This document shows positions 1 through 12,839 of a stretch of DNA of 64,000 bases, piece by piece. The stretch's first letter is position 1. Each line of letters opens with the position of its first letter. Both the position numbers and the translations under genes were made by a program. This DNA comes from Acridotheres tristis (lineage: Eukaryota > Chordata > Aves > Passeriformes > Sturnidae): NCBI GenBank assembly GCA_037013685.1, contig CM072919.1:27811325-27875324 (forward strand), given 5' to 3'. Below the pieces are notes generated by a model. That model saw only the letters and a program-made list of their open reading frames with translations, had not been told where the DNA came from and made no database searches.

Positions 1-3000
1 TTTTTCCCTTAGAAAATGCATAAAATTAGCTTGAAGTAACACATCAAACACTGTGAAATACTAAAAAAAAATTATTGTGTCATCTGGCCTCATGTGGCCA
101 CAAATGCTGCCCAATGCCAAGTAGTTGGTAATAAGTCTGCTTAGCATGATGCTTTAAACAAGACAGATTCTACCATATTGAAACAAGCAGGTGAGTAATA
201 GGATCAGATATGGTGGACAGCTTAATAAATCCAGCATTTTCTTAACCTGCTATGTTTGTAATAAAAATAGTATTAATATCAAGCAATAATATAAAGTCTG
301 TACACTCAAAATCTTTCTGTTTGGGAGCTGTCAGCATTTTAGAAAATCTTTTAACATTAACACCATGACTTTATACATAATTAATTCTTTGGAGAAGCTA
401 CCTCTGAGCTAAACATTCAAACCATGGAAAGATAATAAAATTTGCCACAATTGCATTTCACATAGTTTTTGAAAGTGGGACAATGAGAGTTCTTTAGTGG
501 CATCCTAGCCTTTATATTTCTGTGAGCAGGTTTGAGATTACCTCAGTCTCCTGTGTTGTTTTGTCTTTTAGGCTTGGAAAATTCCTCTGAAACCTCATAA
601 TAAACTGCACAAATGCTCTTCTTTATTGTTGCATAATCTTACTTAAGCTGTCAAAATATGATTTTGCGGTTTTATGTAAAAAGCGTGATTACCTCAAATG
701 CTGTTTGATAACATGCATACTAGATTTTAATTTTGTAGCTAGTATGAACGTGCTTTCACGTACCTAACGTTTTGTCTTTGAATGCAAGATACAATGCAAG
801 AAACCATCAAGTGAAATGTGCCTTATAGAATGTTAATCTACCACCAACTGCTCTGACACTTATTTACCTCTCATTTACCACTTTTCATTATGATATTGAG
901 GTTTGGTCAGGTCTCTCTATCTGCAGCTTGGGTGCTAAGGCTATATTTGCTGACTGTCTCAAAGGAAACTCCGGCAGCTTTGTCATCCTGAAGTCCCTGC
1001 CACTGGAGGGGCCTCTCAATTCTGCATTTTCTGCTTCTATATCAGAAGCGCAATAGTGACAGACCTACATTCAGCCCTTGGTTTTGGTTTAATTATTTTT
1101 TCTAAATTGCAGAATAAAAGTTAAACAAGTGCAGGCATTTTGTTGCTTCATAGTCACACCTAGATACTTGCCTTATAAGCAGCAATCTTCATAAAATCAG
1201 TAATTAGAAATAAAAATGTATCCTTTTAGTCCTCAGATATGTGCCTCTCTTTGGGGAAAAATGTAGTGAGATTAGAATTGAAAGATGTTTACCATAAGAA
1301 ACAGTCTTTGGAAGTTATACGAGCTATGTCAACTGGTGCAATTTTGCCTTAATGTTAAATCTGGGCTGGTATTTCAACAGATTGATAATGTCAGCATTAT
1401 TCTCCTTATTGTCTCATATGACAGATGTTAATGAAACTTGTGTGTTGATTTTTCTGGAAATCCAGTGGACATTGAGTGAAAAAATTGGACAGTTTTCAAG
1501 CATGCAGATAGAGCTAGTAGCCATAATTAATAACTTTTGGAGTAAACAAATAAGTAAGCTGGATTTTAAAATCTTAAAATCAAGACAAAAAACCTTATAT
1601 TAAAATGAAAATTATTCTCTGACATTTGAAGTGAGTAAGTGCTTCTGCTGCAATTTTCTTTTCATTGCAGTGTTTGATTTCTATAACTAGTTTTCAAACC
1701 TTTGACATGAAGCAACTAATTTCTTCTGTTTAAATTATTTTATGCCTTTTATAATAATAATAGTGGCTCTCACTAGTTACAGGGGGAAAAAACTGATTTC
1801 TTAATTTTCTGGAGAACAGAGGAGTTTTGTCTAGAATTAAGTATCAGGTAAGTTTTTATTGTTTCCTTGTTGGAACTGGAAAGGTCTTCCTGATCTATCC
1901 TTAGATCTCTTAACACTGTTTCACTTAACAGTGATCAAGAGAGTTGGATAAGACCTGGACCTGACACTAATTCCACAAAAATTTTCAAAGATCCCAATAA
2001 GCATATCTCCAAAAGAAGAAAAGGAATATTAGAATATATATCTTATTTATCAATTCTACACATTACAGTCTTAGCGTTATTAAAATAACTAGGCAGATGT
2101 CTAGCAATGCTGAACTGTACAGTCTGAATAGCTTCTATAACATTGCAATCTTTTCTTGACTGTTAAATGTCTGCCAGTAAATCGTGATGCATATCAAGTG
2201 GTTAACAGACCAGCCATGGCACTGTTCATGCTTAATAGAAATAACAAAAAAAATAGAAGATTAATATATAACAGGTAAATGTCACTACTTTACTGAAATA
2301 ATGTGACATAATGGTTTTCACTGTATTTTTAGTGAATATTCAGAGAGATCAGCAGTGGGTCAAGCCTGTAGGGGGAATGATTGCAAAATATCTCTGCTAA
2401 TTTCAGGGAGGGGGTTGGTAGTTTTTTGTTTCTTTTTTATTTGTTTGTTTATATTCTATGTGTGTTTATGTTTAGATTGAATTTTGTTAGTTTTGGGGGT
2501 TTTAGTTTTGTTTTTGGAAATGTATTACTCTGGTGATACTCTTGACCATATTTTGACTTTTAAGGAATTACAATAATTTATGTAGAAATGTGTGGATATC
2601 AATTTTTTGGTCTGTAAAACTGTTTAATGTACAAGTTTTGTCCCAAGACTATACAAAAGCTTTTAGTGCAGTATACAGTAGAAAAGTTTGACTTCCATGA
2701 AGCTCTTGAAATCTGCCATGATTGCAAGGTTTCAGGCATGAGTAATGATTAACTGAAAGAGTTTAGAAGAGTATTTTCTGATAGTATTACTGGGGGGGGG
2801 CGGGGGGCGGGGGGAGGAGGTGGAGAAGGTAAACAAACCAGAAACCTGTGATAGAATCCCAAACATGACTCTGTGGGTGCCAAACCTTTGCTCCGTACTG
2901 GGGGTTATGTTACTAACATTTTTCTTACAGATACAAAAGAAATCACATGCATCTGCATCCTTTTTCAAGAGTCATAGATGGCCCTAAATAGTTTGCCAAG

Positions 3001-5474
3001 CAAGATTTCAAAGTTTAAAGCTTGGGAGGAAAATGGAAGGCTAGATCTAACAGAAGTTGAGTGTATTCCACACGCCTGAGTTTAAAGATTTACTTGATCT
3101 CTCTTAGAAACTTACATGTACAATGCATCAAACTAACACAAGTATTCATACTCAGATGTTCATGCATTCAAATAATTCTCTTTTAATGTATAAAATAACA
3201 TTTTGAATACATTTGTATTTAAGTATCAACTTGCACACAAAGCATTGAGCTATAAAGGCATCTGAGCAGTAAGTACAAAATCACTGTGACTATCACTGCT
3301 GATAATACATTAGTAGGCAAAGTAGGTAGATTAATTTACTTCGAGTAAGCTAAGTGCATTCTTTGGTTGTAAAAGGGAAATCACTTGCTCACTTAAGCCA
3401 GATATCTGACTTTTGATGGCAATTGTCACTGCCTGGATTTCCCTTTGACAGTTTGGCAACCCTGCACCTCTGTTATTGTATCCACTTATTTGTCTTGTTT
3501 TCAGCCAGATTAATCCATTCTGTTTTGACAAGAAGACTGATGGGTAATTGATAACTGTGATAGACACAAACAGAAGAGCTGGATGCTGAATAATTCAGTA
3601 CTTTTCAGTATCAATAAGAGAACAGGCTGAGGAATTTGTGTCTCTATTTACACTTAACCTAAACTAAGTCAGCCCAGACATTTATGCTGCCAGTCTATCA
3701 GAAAAACCAAACAGTGTACATTCGGTTTCCACCCGACAAAATGTTTTATAAGCTTGTAACAATATGTGTGAAGCTGCCAGAATAATAAATAGGTACAGCA
3801 GCCCATGCATGCTAATGTTAAGTTGTAAGCAGTTTTGTTGACAAGTGCTAATACTTCTTTCATACTATCATCAAAAGCAGCTACTACAACAGCCATTATT
3901 TGCTGACTATCCAAGCAAGACATGATGGATTGTGACCTTAATATGGGTTAGCCAAGTTTTGAAAGTTAAACAACTTGCAATAAATCATAGAATTATTACA
4001 ATGCAATTTAATTGGTTAAGGACTGTTTATTTCCTAAACAGGGTGAAAAATTTCTGTTTCGGCACTTCTAATTTGCAAAGTGCAATTTCATGCATTCATA
4101 AATGGCAGTTTAATATTCTGCTCTTTTGTCATGCAAAGTATGCAACACACAGGCAATCTATTAATTGGACAAAAATGCATTGCAAGCGTAAATTATCCTT
4201 CATATCATCGCTTGTGAGCTTTTACGTCTATTAAATGCATTAAATGGAACATAGTTAAAGGTTTTACAACTTGCAGGTTAAGTCATGAAATCTAAGTCAA
4301 GATTCAAAATGGTTTATGATCTATATTTTTAGCAAAGGGAAGTAGAAGTAAATATAAAGTAAATATATTCTTAAGAAATAGGTACCTTAATTCTATTGAT
4401 TAAAAAGGTCATAGAAATTGTAGCAGTTGTTTGTATTATTACATTTCTTTTGTAAAAAGGGAGGGGATGTATCTGCCTCCTTTGTTTTCTTTCTCGCAAT
4501 GAAAATGCCACATATTGTAAAATTAATTTATACACAGTGATTTTCAGTAAGAAACAGAAAATGCAGTAGGTTTCTAAAATTTTGCGGGATTTGGAATTGT
4601 ATTTCAAACACTAACAGTCTTTTTGGTCATACTGGTCAAAATGTATGTTGAAATAGCATACCTTTACAAACTTGAGAACCTCAATGTAATAGTGCTGAAA
4701 CAGCTGGAATGGCATGGTGTTGTAAAAGTCACTCATAATACAGCCTGTTAATGCTCTAATTTTGTTCAAATATAAAATGAAAATTACAGTAGGTGCCACC
4801 TCAGTGATACATATTCTTTTGAGGAGAGAAGCTAAAGGTGTAAATTCACTGGATATCCACTTTAGTTGAGAACTTAAAAATGTGCCTAGCATATAAATGC
4901 AGCAAAATAGGCAGAATCTCTACAATGACTTGTTTTGGAAAAAAATTTGTTCCAGTAAGCAATCGTTGAACATGGGTCATGACAGGAAAAAACAAGAAAT
5001 TTTTGGGCACAACACTTTAATATAACCTTCAATAATTTATTGTTCACCTAAAGTTCAGATGGGTTAGTACAATATATATTCCCTATTTATATGTTTTATA
5101 AAACTATAACAATTTTTAGTTGTGCAGTAACTTTTTTTAAAAGGAGCAAGCCAGAGTATCTGATAAAACAGTCTTAACCTTTCATAAATGCTACTGATTC
5201 CACTACCTCCCACACCCACCACCTGGAACTGGAATCTGGAATATGTGGGCTAATTAATATAGAAGAAATTGAAAGTGCCTTGTAAGTACTTGAGAGTGAA
5301 TGCTGCTAAGATAGAAGATGTGACTTCTTTTTGGCAAAGTACTTAATAAGGCTAGAATGAGTTAAATATAGACTTCTGGCAAGTGAAAAAATAAGTAATG
5401 CAAAATAGCAAACTAGTTTAGTATAATCCAACAGTAACAGCTGAAGCATTTGGAGTGCTCACAGATTTGTGAGA
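1..5474. other. AT-rich stretch, no gene seen
   Basis: No reading frame here looks like protein: all are short, low in complexity and without family motifs. I see no tRNA, CRISPR or clear transposon. The only local oddity is the G-run at 2792-2820, listed separately. Most likely intergenic or intronic bird DNA. Confidence 0.6.
2792..2820 (+). repeat. G-rich run with quadruplex potential
   Basis: Almost pure G with single C or A interruptions: runs of nine, six and six G, then two GG pairs split by A. Four or more G tracts fit within 30 bases, so an intramolecular G-quadruplex is possible. It is isolated in AT-rich DNA and no gene or promoter is visible beside it. Confidence 0.6.
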
Positions 5475-5600
5475 TAATTCAAGTTGGAAAAAAGCTTTGG
5501 AGGTTAACATGGGGTCAGGCCAGGGCTCTATCCACTCTGTTCTTGACAACCCTTCTGAATGGAGACTGCAGAGCCTCTCTACTCCCAGTGGCCATGGCAT
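5475..5600 (-). mobile_element. Possible very old CR1 LINE fragment
   Basis: The bases around 5480-5515 and 5540-5560 resemble the minus-strand form of the CR1 3' region (a 'gttggaaaa...' block and a 'ttgacaaccctt' block). The match is short and gapped, so this is a weak call; chance similarity is possible. Confidence 0.25.
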
Positions 5601-7494
5601 AGCAGTTGGTGTGAAACCAGAAGGGTATCTTGGTTTTGGCTTGGATTTGGCTTCCAGACTGGTTATGTACAATCTAACCTTACTGTTGTAGAAATTGCAA
5701 TGCAGTAACACAAGGATTTCAAATATTGCTGTCATAGTCCATCAATTTATTTACAAAGACAGTGAAAATATAGTACTCAGATTTTATTGATTCCTATTCA
5801 TCTTTCAAAACCAAGTAAAGCTTTCTCTTAGGATTAGAACTGGATGAAGTCTTAAATGGATAAGGGATCACCATTTGTCCACCCAAGTGGAACTGAGCTC
5901 ATGTTATCATCCATATATTGGGATTTATTTTTTTACTTTAAATGCAGCAATTCAAAGAGAACTGTTTACATTCCACTTTATTGTACAAACAAAACTAATA
6001 ATTAAATCAATTAATGATTGGATCTATCAGGTGAGCAGTTCCATTATTAACCATTTAGTATTGTGAGCAGATAGTTCATGCTGCAGCATTCATCAGCAGT
6101 AGTGCCTGTGATTCTTCCTGTGATGCAGTGTAAAGCCCTACAGTTGTTCTGAGAGGTGTTACTGGTCTCACTGATGAATGCAGGCAACAGTAGTGGGTGT
6201 GCCTTAGGATGGCAGACAGGCAGATGTACTTGGCTCCGTGTTTCTTTCACCTTTGTGGCTAAGTTGGAGGGGGAAGAAATGTGGAGTGAATTTTTTTCAT
6301 GAGCCATAGCTTCTGGATTTGTTCAGCTTAAGCAAGGACAACCAATAATTCTGTATTGGACTAATAATTCTGGGATTGCCCTTGCCAATGGAATATGAAG
6401 TAGATGAAGACCATTTTACTGAAGTGTGTGAAGGGATTTTCCAGAAGATGCAGTGTTGTAAAGTCAGTGTGGCATTTCCTTATTCTTGAATTTTTCTAGT
6501 GGAAACTTATTACCCCAACTGCTAGCAGCCAATAGCTAATTGATTTGGTAGACTTAAATATGAATCTAGGTGTGTTTATTATGGCTTGTAAAACTGGACA
6601 TGCCATCCAGGATTGTTGTGGCAAATACGAAGTGGCGGTCATTTCAGCAGGACTAAAATTTTCTGTACAGCAAAATAATCTTAAATTACTATGAAAGGAG
6701 GTCCTAGAAGATATTGAGTATACTCAATAAGACATATGTCAGTAAGACGTATGTTTTGTGATGTATCTGCCTATGTCATAATCTATTATGTTAATTGCTG
6801 GGGGGAAAGAGTTAAAAGCAGAACAATGACAAAGAAAGTAAATTCACTTAAGTGACCTTGCAGCTGGGAATGTTAAGAAACCGGGGGGGGGAAGGTCCAT
6901 TTATTATGCCTAGTGTTGTTCATTCTGTGCCTTTTTTGAGAAGTATAATTCCTGCATGGAGATAACTCACACTCACAGACATGCTTGAGCGTCCTCCTGG
7001 GAGAGAGAGAGAGATCAAAAACTCAGAGATCATAAAAGCACAGCCTTGTGATAACTGCGCACGCGTGAAGCCCTTTGATTTATTGGGGCAGGCAGCAGGC
7101 CTCTGTGCTGCTCTCTAGGATGAACTAAGCCTTACAGAGCTTGTGTCCTCATGTGCCTCTGCTGCCCAGTGTTGTCAGCAGGGCAATGAAATAAGCTACT
7201 CTTTGCACTTTGGCTGTGATTTGCTGGTTGCTCTGGTTGCCTGTATGTGCCAATTCATGCATTAATTTCTTCCCTGTTTTATATTTAAACTCTTGCTAGG
7301 TCCAGTTTTAAGGTCCATCACCCTCTAAAACACTGCTCTTGTAGTCTACAGTCTCTAAACACAGATCATGGTTTGTTATATTCTGCAAGGGACAATATTG
7401 TGCCCACTCCCCTTCAGGTATCTGTGTTTTTTCTTGGTTTGTAACCAAAACCTTTTGCCACAATTTTTCCATTTACTGCTAAATTCCTTTACCA
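5601..7494. other. No gene seen
   Basis: Unique-looking AT-rich DNA. It holds a short GA dinucleotide run near 7000-7014 and a G-run near 6882-6890. No coding frame is convincing. Confidence 0.5.
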
Positions 7495-7692
7495 AACTCT
7501 CTAATGTGGAATACCAACAAGGGAACATGCTGCCCAGGGAAACAGTGGTAATACCATCCATGAAAGTATTCAAAAGGATGTGTCACCTGGGGACAAAGTT
7601 CAGTGGTGAACATAATGGACATGGACTAATGGTTGGACTTGATAATTTTAGAGATTTTTTTTCCAACCTCACTGATTCTATGATTCAATTTC
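7495..7692 (+). mobile_element. CR1 LINE 3' end
   Basis: Reads like the end of a CR1 in plus orientation. A block about a contribution-like 'gggaaacagtggt' motif and 'catccatgaaagtattcaaaa' is followed by 'ggttggacttgat' and ends in 'ttctatgattc', the family's typical terminal octamer. It is 5' truncated, which is the normal state of CR1 copies. Non-coding and degraded. Confidence 0.75.
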
Positions 7693-9139
7693 ATAATTTG
7701 TCTTCCTGTCTTTTTTCCAATGACTAGTCTAAGTCTTATAAAATATCCTTGGAAAGGTATTTTCAGGTAGCTGAAAATAAGGAATAACATTTCTATCTGT
7801 GGATATGAAAAAGTGTGAGAAGCGATTATTATCTGATAGCAAAAAAAAGAGTGGTTGAGAAATTGTCCATGTTGCCTTCCTGACAACCATTGACTACCAA
7901 ACCTGTAGATCAGTGCTCTTGACAATGAGCAGGAGAAAACAGGACTGGAAGCACTCTTTCAAGTTTTATTACTTGGATAATACTGATAACATGCAACAAC
8001 TCATTGCAGGCTGGAACATATGATTCTAATAGAATCATTTCTTTTAGTTAAGAGACTACCACTGGCGAATCTGCTCCTTCCCAAATCTGTGCTTCTGCTG
8101 CTGTTGTGTTGGTGCAATTCATCTCAGTACTGTCAGACTTCCTTGCAAAACAATCCTGGGTTAGTCTCCTTGCAAAAACAAAGAGGCGAGATAACAAACA
8201 CAAAACAAGACTGAAAACTGAATAAGCAGGAAAATATCACTGATAGACTTCATATCCTAAACAATGAGAGACATTATAATACAGTGTATGTTGTTAAATA
8301 GACAGTTTCTCCATGTAAAAGATAAAAGTGTTTCTCTGTAAGTTTCTCTCCCCTTGAGTCTAGATTGCTTTATTCTGGAAATGGATTCATCAGAGTGTAG
8401 AAAGGAATCAAACCATAGATTTTTGTTTTTCTGGTTTATATTTCTTAGGGATTTTCAAGGGATTTTCCTTTTTCTGCCTTAGGAGTTGAGTATGATTTTG
8501 AGAGAAACCCTTCTGATAAGATAGAAAAATTTATCAGAGGCCAGTGTAAATTAAAAGGTCCTTAGTCATATGTGCTATAGCAGGATAAGATTTCAGACTT
8601 GAGAAAGATTGGTTAGGACAGAATTTTGGGTGGACCAGTGGGAGTAAAGGGCAAAGGAGGCCTTGTTAAACAGATATGCTACTTCAGCCTGGTATGATGA
8701 TGCGTAATAAAAAGCTCTTGTACACCAGGGTTTTGTTAGCCCACTAGTCAAAGTCCAGCAGTACTGAACATGGCCAGGCGCTTGCCTGCAGAGCTTTCTT
8801 TACAGACAGGATCTAGTAAGACCTGACAGCTGAAGTTTTGGGAGTTTCGGTCTTGGTGCCCTGTCCTTGGAAATGTCCGGCATTGCCTCTTTATTTTGAT
8901 TCATTAGTAACAGGTAATTTACTTCATTTTATTATCATAATATTGTAAGAGACTTAGAGATCACAATTACCTCAAACACTGTCAAAGGCCACAGAAGGAA
9001 TTTGTCGTAAGAACAACTACCACAGAGGGAACTTGAGGAAAACACAGAAAAGAAGATTTTAGAGCAGGAAGGGGATAATTTCAGGCCTAGTGGAGGTGAG
9101 ATCCGGTATGGGCATCCCAGTTAATGCATCCCGGCAAAA
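7693..9139. other. No gene seen
   Basis: Unique-looking DNA without a convincing coding frame. A perfect 9-bp inverted repeat with a 1-nt spacer lies at 8020-8038 (arms ATGATTCTA and TAGAATCAT); it may be chance. Confidence 0.5.
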
Positions 9140-9515
9140 ATTCCTACTGTGGCAAACTGTGGGAAAGGAAGTAACTTCTTACACACATACCATCATGAGT
9201 TCCGAGAACAGCATCTACACCCTGTAGATACCAGGAACTTGGTAAGGTGGTAGCCCCAGAAAAGCAACTCCAAGGATCCCTACCACTTACAAGCCCAGCA
9301 TGAGGAAGGACCAATAGGATGCTACTGGATCCGTGGAGTGGTGACTGTCTTCTGCTTGATTTTCCTCTCTCTCTCCTCCTCTCCCTCCTTTTGCCCCACC
9401 CCATTACTTTCTATCTCTCTACCTCACATTTACTGTTAAATAGAATCTGTGCTATTGACTTCAGCATGTGGTCCTGCTTGCACCTTAGTTTGGGCAAAGG
9501 CATCTCTCAATAATA
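9140..9515 (+). mobile_element. Possible solo LTR remnant of an avian ERV
   Basis: The right part (9360-9512) has a pyrimidine-rich tract, then a TTAAATAGAA polyadenylation-like block and a 'cttcagcatgtggtcc...caccttagtttgggcaaagg' stretch. This order resembles the R-U5 end of several bird LTR families as I remember them. No clean terminal TG...CA or target duplication was found, and no internal retroviral sequence adjoins it. An ordinary CT-rich sequence is the alternative. Confidence 0.35.
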
Positions 9516-10582
9516 GAATCATAACAAGTATGTGATTCTGATAAGTATTGCAGACAGTTGTAGAGGCTGGTCCAGTCTAGAGCTCCTGGAGGAGTCCAGT
9601 CAGCCAGCTGGGTAGAGCTGACAGGTGTTTCTCAGAGAGGCTAATTGTGAGGCAGTGACATATACAGCATAGCAGTGGAAGACTTTCTGATGCTGCATAG
9701 ATAAGGCAGGGCCATGAGTAAAAGCAAACAAACTCTACAAAATGAATTTTTCTTTCCTTGTCCCACAGTACTTGATTTCTAGTAACAAAAAGTCAAACAA
9801 GTCTATTTAAAATATGCTGCTTGTATGAGGCCATCATTGTGGAAAATCTGTTTTAATGGCAGTCTTTCACTAGAAGAAGCCTAAGACAAGAATTTGGGTG
9901 GCTGGAGGAAAACTATGACTGTCTGCAACTCTCAGAAAGAGGTGGCAGATAAGTAGCAAATCCTCTTATTTGGGTACCATACAGCTACTCTACAAAGCTG
10001 CTAGAAGTGTACTAGATTTTTCTGTGAATTTAGGGCCAGATTCAAAGGCAGGTCCATGCATCATTTGTGTGTGCATTATTATGAAAAGGTATTTCTGAGA
10101 TAGGATATGGTGCTTATAAGCCCTGGTTTTTATCTGTACTTCATAATTTTGAGGAAAACATTGTACTGATACTATCATGGTAATTTTTGAAGGCAGCTTT
10201 CTTCGTGTCTTGCTTTTTATTGTTTTTCGGTAGGTTCTGGGAAGGGCCAAGAAATAACTTCTTGGATCAAGATGAAGATTTAAAACAGGTGTGCTGGAGT
10301 GTGTTCAGTTGGTGTCTCCAAATGAAATTAACTGCATTTTTTCCACAAAAGAACAAAAACTTCTGTTTGCTTTAAAAGAAAAGATACAGTGAATTCTGTT
10401 CAACAGCAAACTCTTACAGGGCTTAGTTATATTTTATATGCTCAATAACTCAGGCATGTTTAAAAGAAGTACCAGCACACATTTACTTGAATTCTGGGAC
10501 AAGAGCTTATCTCTTTTTCTTGAAAATGTGTATATCTGCCTTATCATTGCAGTTTATTGTGCAACCATAAATAAAGATGGAG
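9516..10582. other. No clear gene; one short exon-like block
   Basis: Mostly unique DNA. The block at 10234-10288 has a pyrimidine tract plus TAG before it and CAG/GT after it, with an open frame; it is discussed in the findings as a possible small exon. Nothing else is recognisable. Confidence 0.45.
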
Positions 10583-12142
10583 TCCTGTGGAGTCCCACTG
10601 GTGACAGGTCACCAGTCTGATGTAACCCCATTCACTATCATCGTTTGTGCCCGACTTGTGAGCCAGCTGCTCACCCATCCCAGCTGTTTACCCAGCTGTG
10701 TGCTGCACATTTTGTCCATAAGGATACTATGACAGACAGCATTGAAAGCTGGACTGAAATCCAAAAGGGTTACATCCACTGGCTTCCCTTGATCAGCTGG
10801 CTGGGTTACCTCATCATAAAAGGAAAACAGGTTCAATAAGCAGGATTTTCCATTTATAAAGCTGTGCTGGCTCTGACTGATGACTGCATTGTCTTTCAGG
10901 TGTTTTTCAATACCTCACAGAATAATCTTCTCCATAAGTTTATCAGGCACTGAAGTGAGACTGACAGGCCTGCAGCTTCTGGGGTCCTTTTTGCCCTTTT
11001 TTGGAATCGGGACAACATTCACAGCTTTCAGTCAGCTGGGACATCTTCCTTGGATTCCCAAGATCACCCAAAAATCATCAAAAGAGGTTTTCCTATGAAA
11101 TCAGCTAGCGCTTAGTATTCTCGAATGAATCCTATTAGGTCCCATAGATTTGTAGTAATCCAGGTGGAGCAGCAGATCCCACACACTTTCAGGGTCAGCT
11201 GGGAGTTGATCATTCTCGCAGTCGTGGTCCTTCAGCTCAGGGCACTGAGACCTCCTTGGTTCAAAAAAGTGCATTAATTACCCATGCCCCTGTTTGTGAG
11301 GTGAACATCCTCATCCTGTAATGGACCAATGTTATTTTTATACTGCATTTTGCAATTCATGTATTTGAAAAAACTCTTTTTATTGTCCCTCATGGTTTCA
11401 GCCAGCTTCAACTCCAGTTTTGACTGCACAAATATTCTCCCTACAGTGGCAGCAGCATCTCTGTATTCCTCCTATGTCATGTAACCTGCTTCCTTGCTTC
11501 CACTTGCTTTTTTGCCTTATTTCCAAGAGAAGATTCAGCCAAGCCAACCTTCTGCCCTGCCTACTTGAATTCCAACATCTGTGAATTGCTGTTCCTGTGC
11601 CCTTTGGAGGTGATGCTTAAAAAATGCAATGATGGACCCCAACAACTAGAAAAAAATTTTCCCAGGGCATTTTACTCACTTGTATCATGAGCAGCTTGAT
11701 GTCTGCTCTCCTCATGTCCAGAGCTGATGTTTTCCTGGCACTTTCCTGCTCTTAACAGAGATTTTAAACTCAATCAGCTTGTGGTCACTGTGGCCAAGGC
11801 AGCTGCTGATCTCCACATTGCTTATGAGATTCTCTCTTTAGATGAGCAGTAGGTCAAGGAGTACACCTTCCTGAGTCAGATCCCTTAGGACCTGTTCCAT
11901 AAAGGTGTCATCCAGGTTTCTTAGGAATCTTTTGGCCTGGGCTGTACCAGTTGAGTGATGCTCCCAGTTAATTTTTCCAAGTTGAATTCCCCCTTATGAC
12001 AAGTGCAGTTGACTTGGAAGCGTCCTTTAATTACTCAAAGAACATTCTGTCAGTGTTATCATCGTGGCTGGGAGGTCTACAATAGACTTCTATGATGTCA
12101 TCATACTTATTTGTTTGCCCCTTGATTCCTACCCAGAGGCTC
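10583..12142 (-). mobile_element. CR1 LINE, left part, split by provirus A
   Basis: Minus-strand CR1 non-LTR retrotransposon. At its left end a frame (10609-10836) encodes a reverse-transcriptase stretch with LLDFSPAFNAVCHSIL, a form of the LINE RT core. The rest matches the CR1 region upstream of it, including blocks such as 'gtggtcactgtggccaaggc' and 'cagtaggtcaaggagtacacc'. It is full of stops and indels, so dead. The right edge at 12142 is the insertion point of the young provirus, and the CR1 resumes at 18569. Unusually for CR1, the 3' end is missing on the left. Confidence 0.85.
12138..12142. repeat. Target-site duplication, left copy (GGCTC)
   Basis: GGCTC directly abuts the outer TG of the left LTR and is repeated directly after the right LTR at 18569-18573. 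Five bases is the size expected for ERV-L-type integration. Removing the provirus and one copy rejoins the CR1 sequence smoothly. Confidence 0.9.
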
Positions 12143-12758
12143 TGTATTGGTTTGAAAGTAAAACCAGTGCGAGACTCCAAGTCAGTAATACAATTTAATA
12201 GAAGAAAAGAGAAAAAATAAAATACATGCAATAATATAAAAGAAACAACCACCAACACAGTCAGAAATACAACCTGACACCCTGTCAGTCAGGGTGTTGG
12301 TAGCAGTCCGTATAAATGGTGGCTGCAGTCCTCCTGGATGACAGATGTGGTTCCGTTGAAGCAGTGCCGTAGAAGGTGTAGTTTTCCTCCGAAGATCCAG
12401 CGATGATGTGGAAATGATCTGACTTTCCTCTGGGATCCAGTAGAAAGGTCTGCCCTCGTGTCCCAAACCCCAGTTTTTTATCTAGGTAGGAAAGGCTTGG
12501 CTCCTGCCCCTGGCTGGGGCATCTCCCAATGGGATGATGTAATCTTATCAGTCACACAATAGGACTTAATGGCCCATTAACGGAATATATCTTCCGGAGG
12601 AAGGATGGGTTGTGAATAGATAACGATGATCATCCCCCTCATCTTATCAGATGGCACATCAGCAGAGGATATTTCCCACAGAGATAAGGATCACCACCCC
12701 TCCCACATTTGAACAGATGGTGATAGAATACACAAATGTTGCATTGTATCCCAGGACA
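12143..12758 (-). repeat. 3' LTR of element A
   Basis: On the minus strand it begins TGTCCTGGGATAC and ends CCAATACA, giving the usual TG...CA ends. It contains a TATA-like GATAAAA, an ATTAAA polyadenylation signal near the U5 side, and an 8-bp stem-loop at 12277-12297. It matches the right LTR over 616 bp with two differences seen. Confidence 0.95.
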
Positions 12759-12839
12759 TAATCCACCCCTTATTCTATTACCATCTACATCATACCCAAA
12801 CCAATACCCTCTTACAGATATATAATACAAAATGAAACC

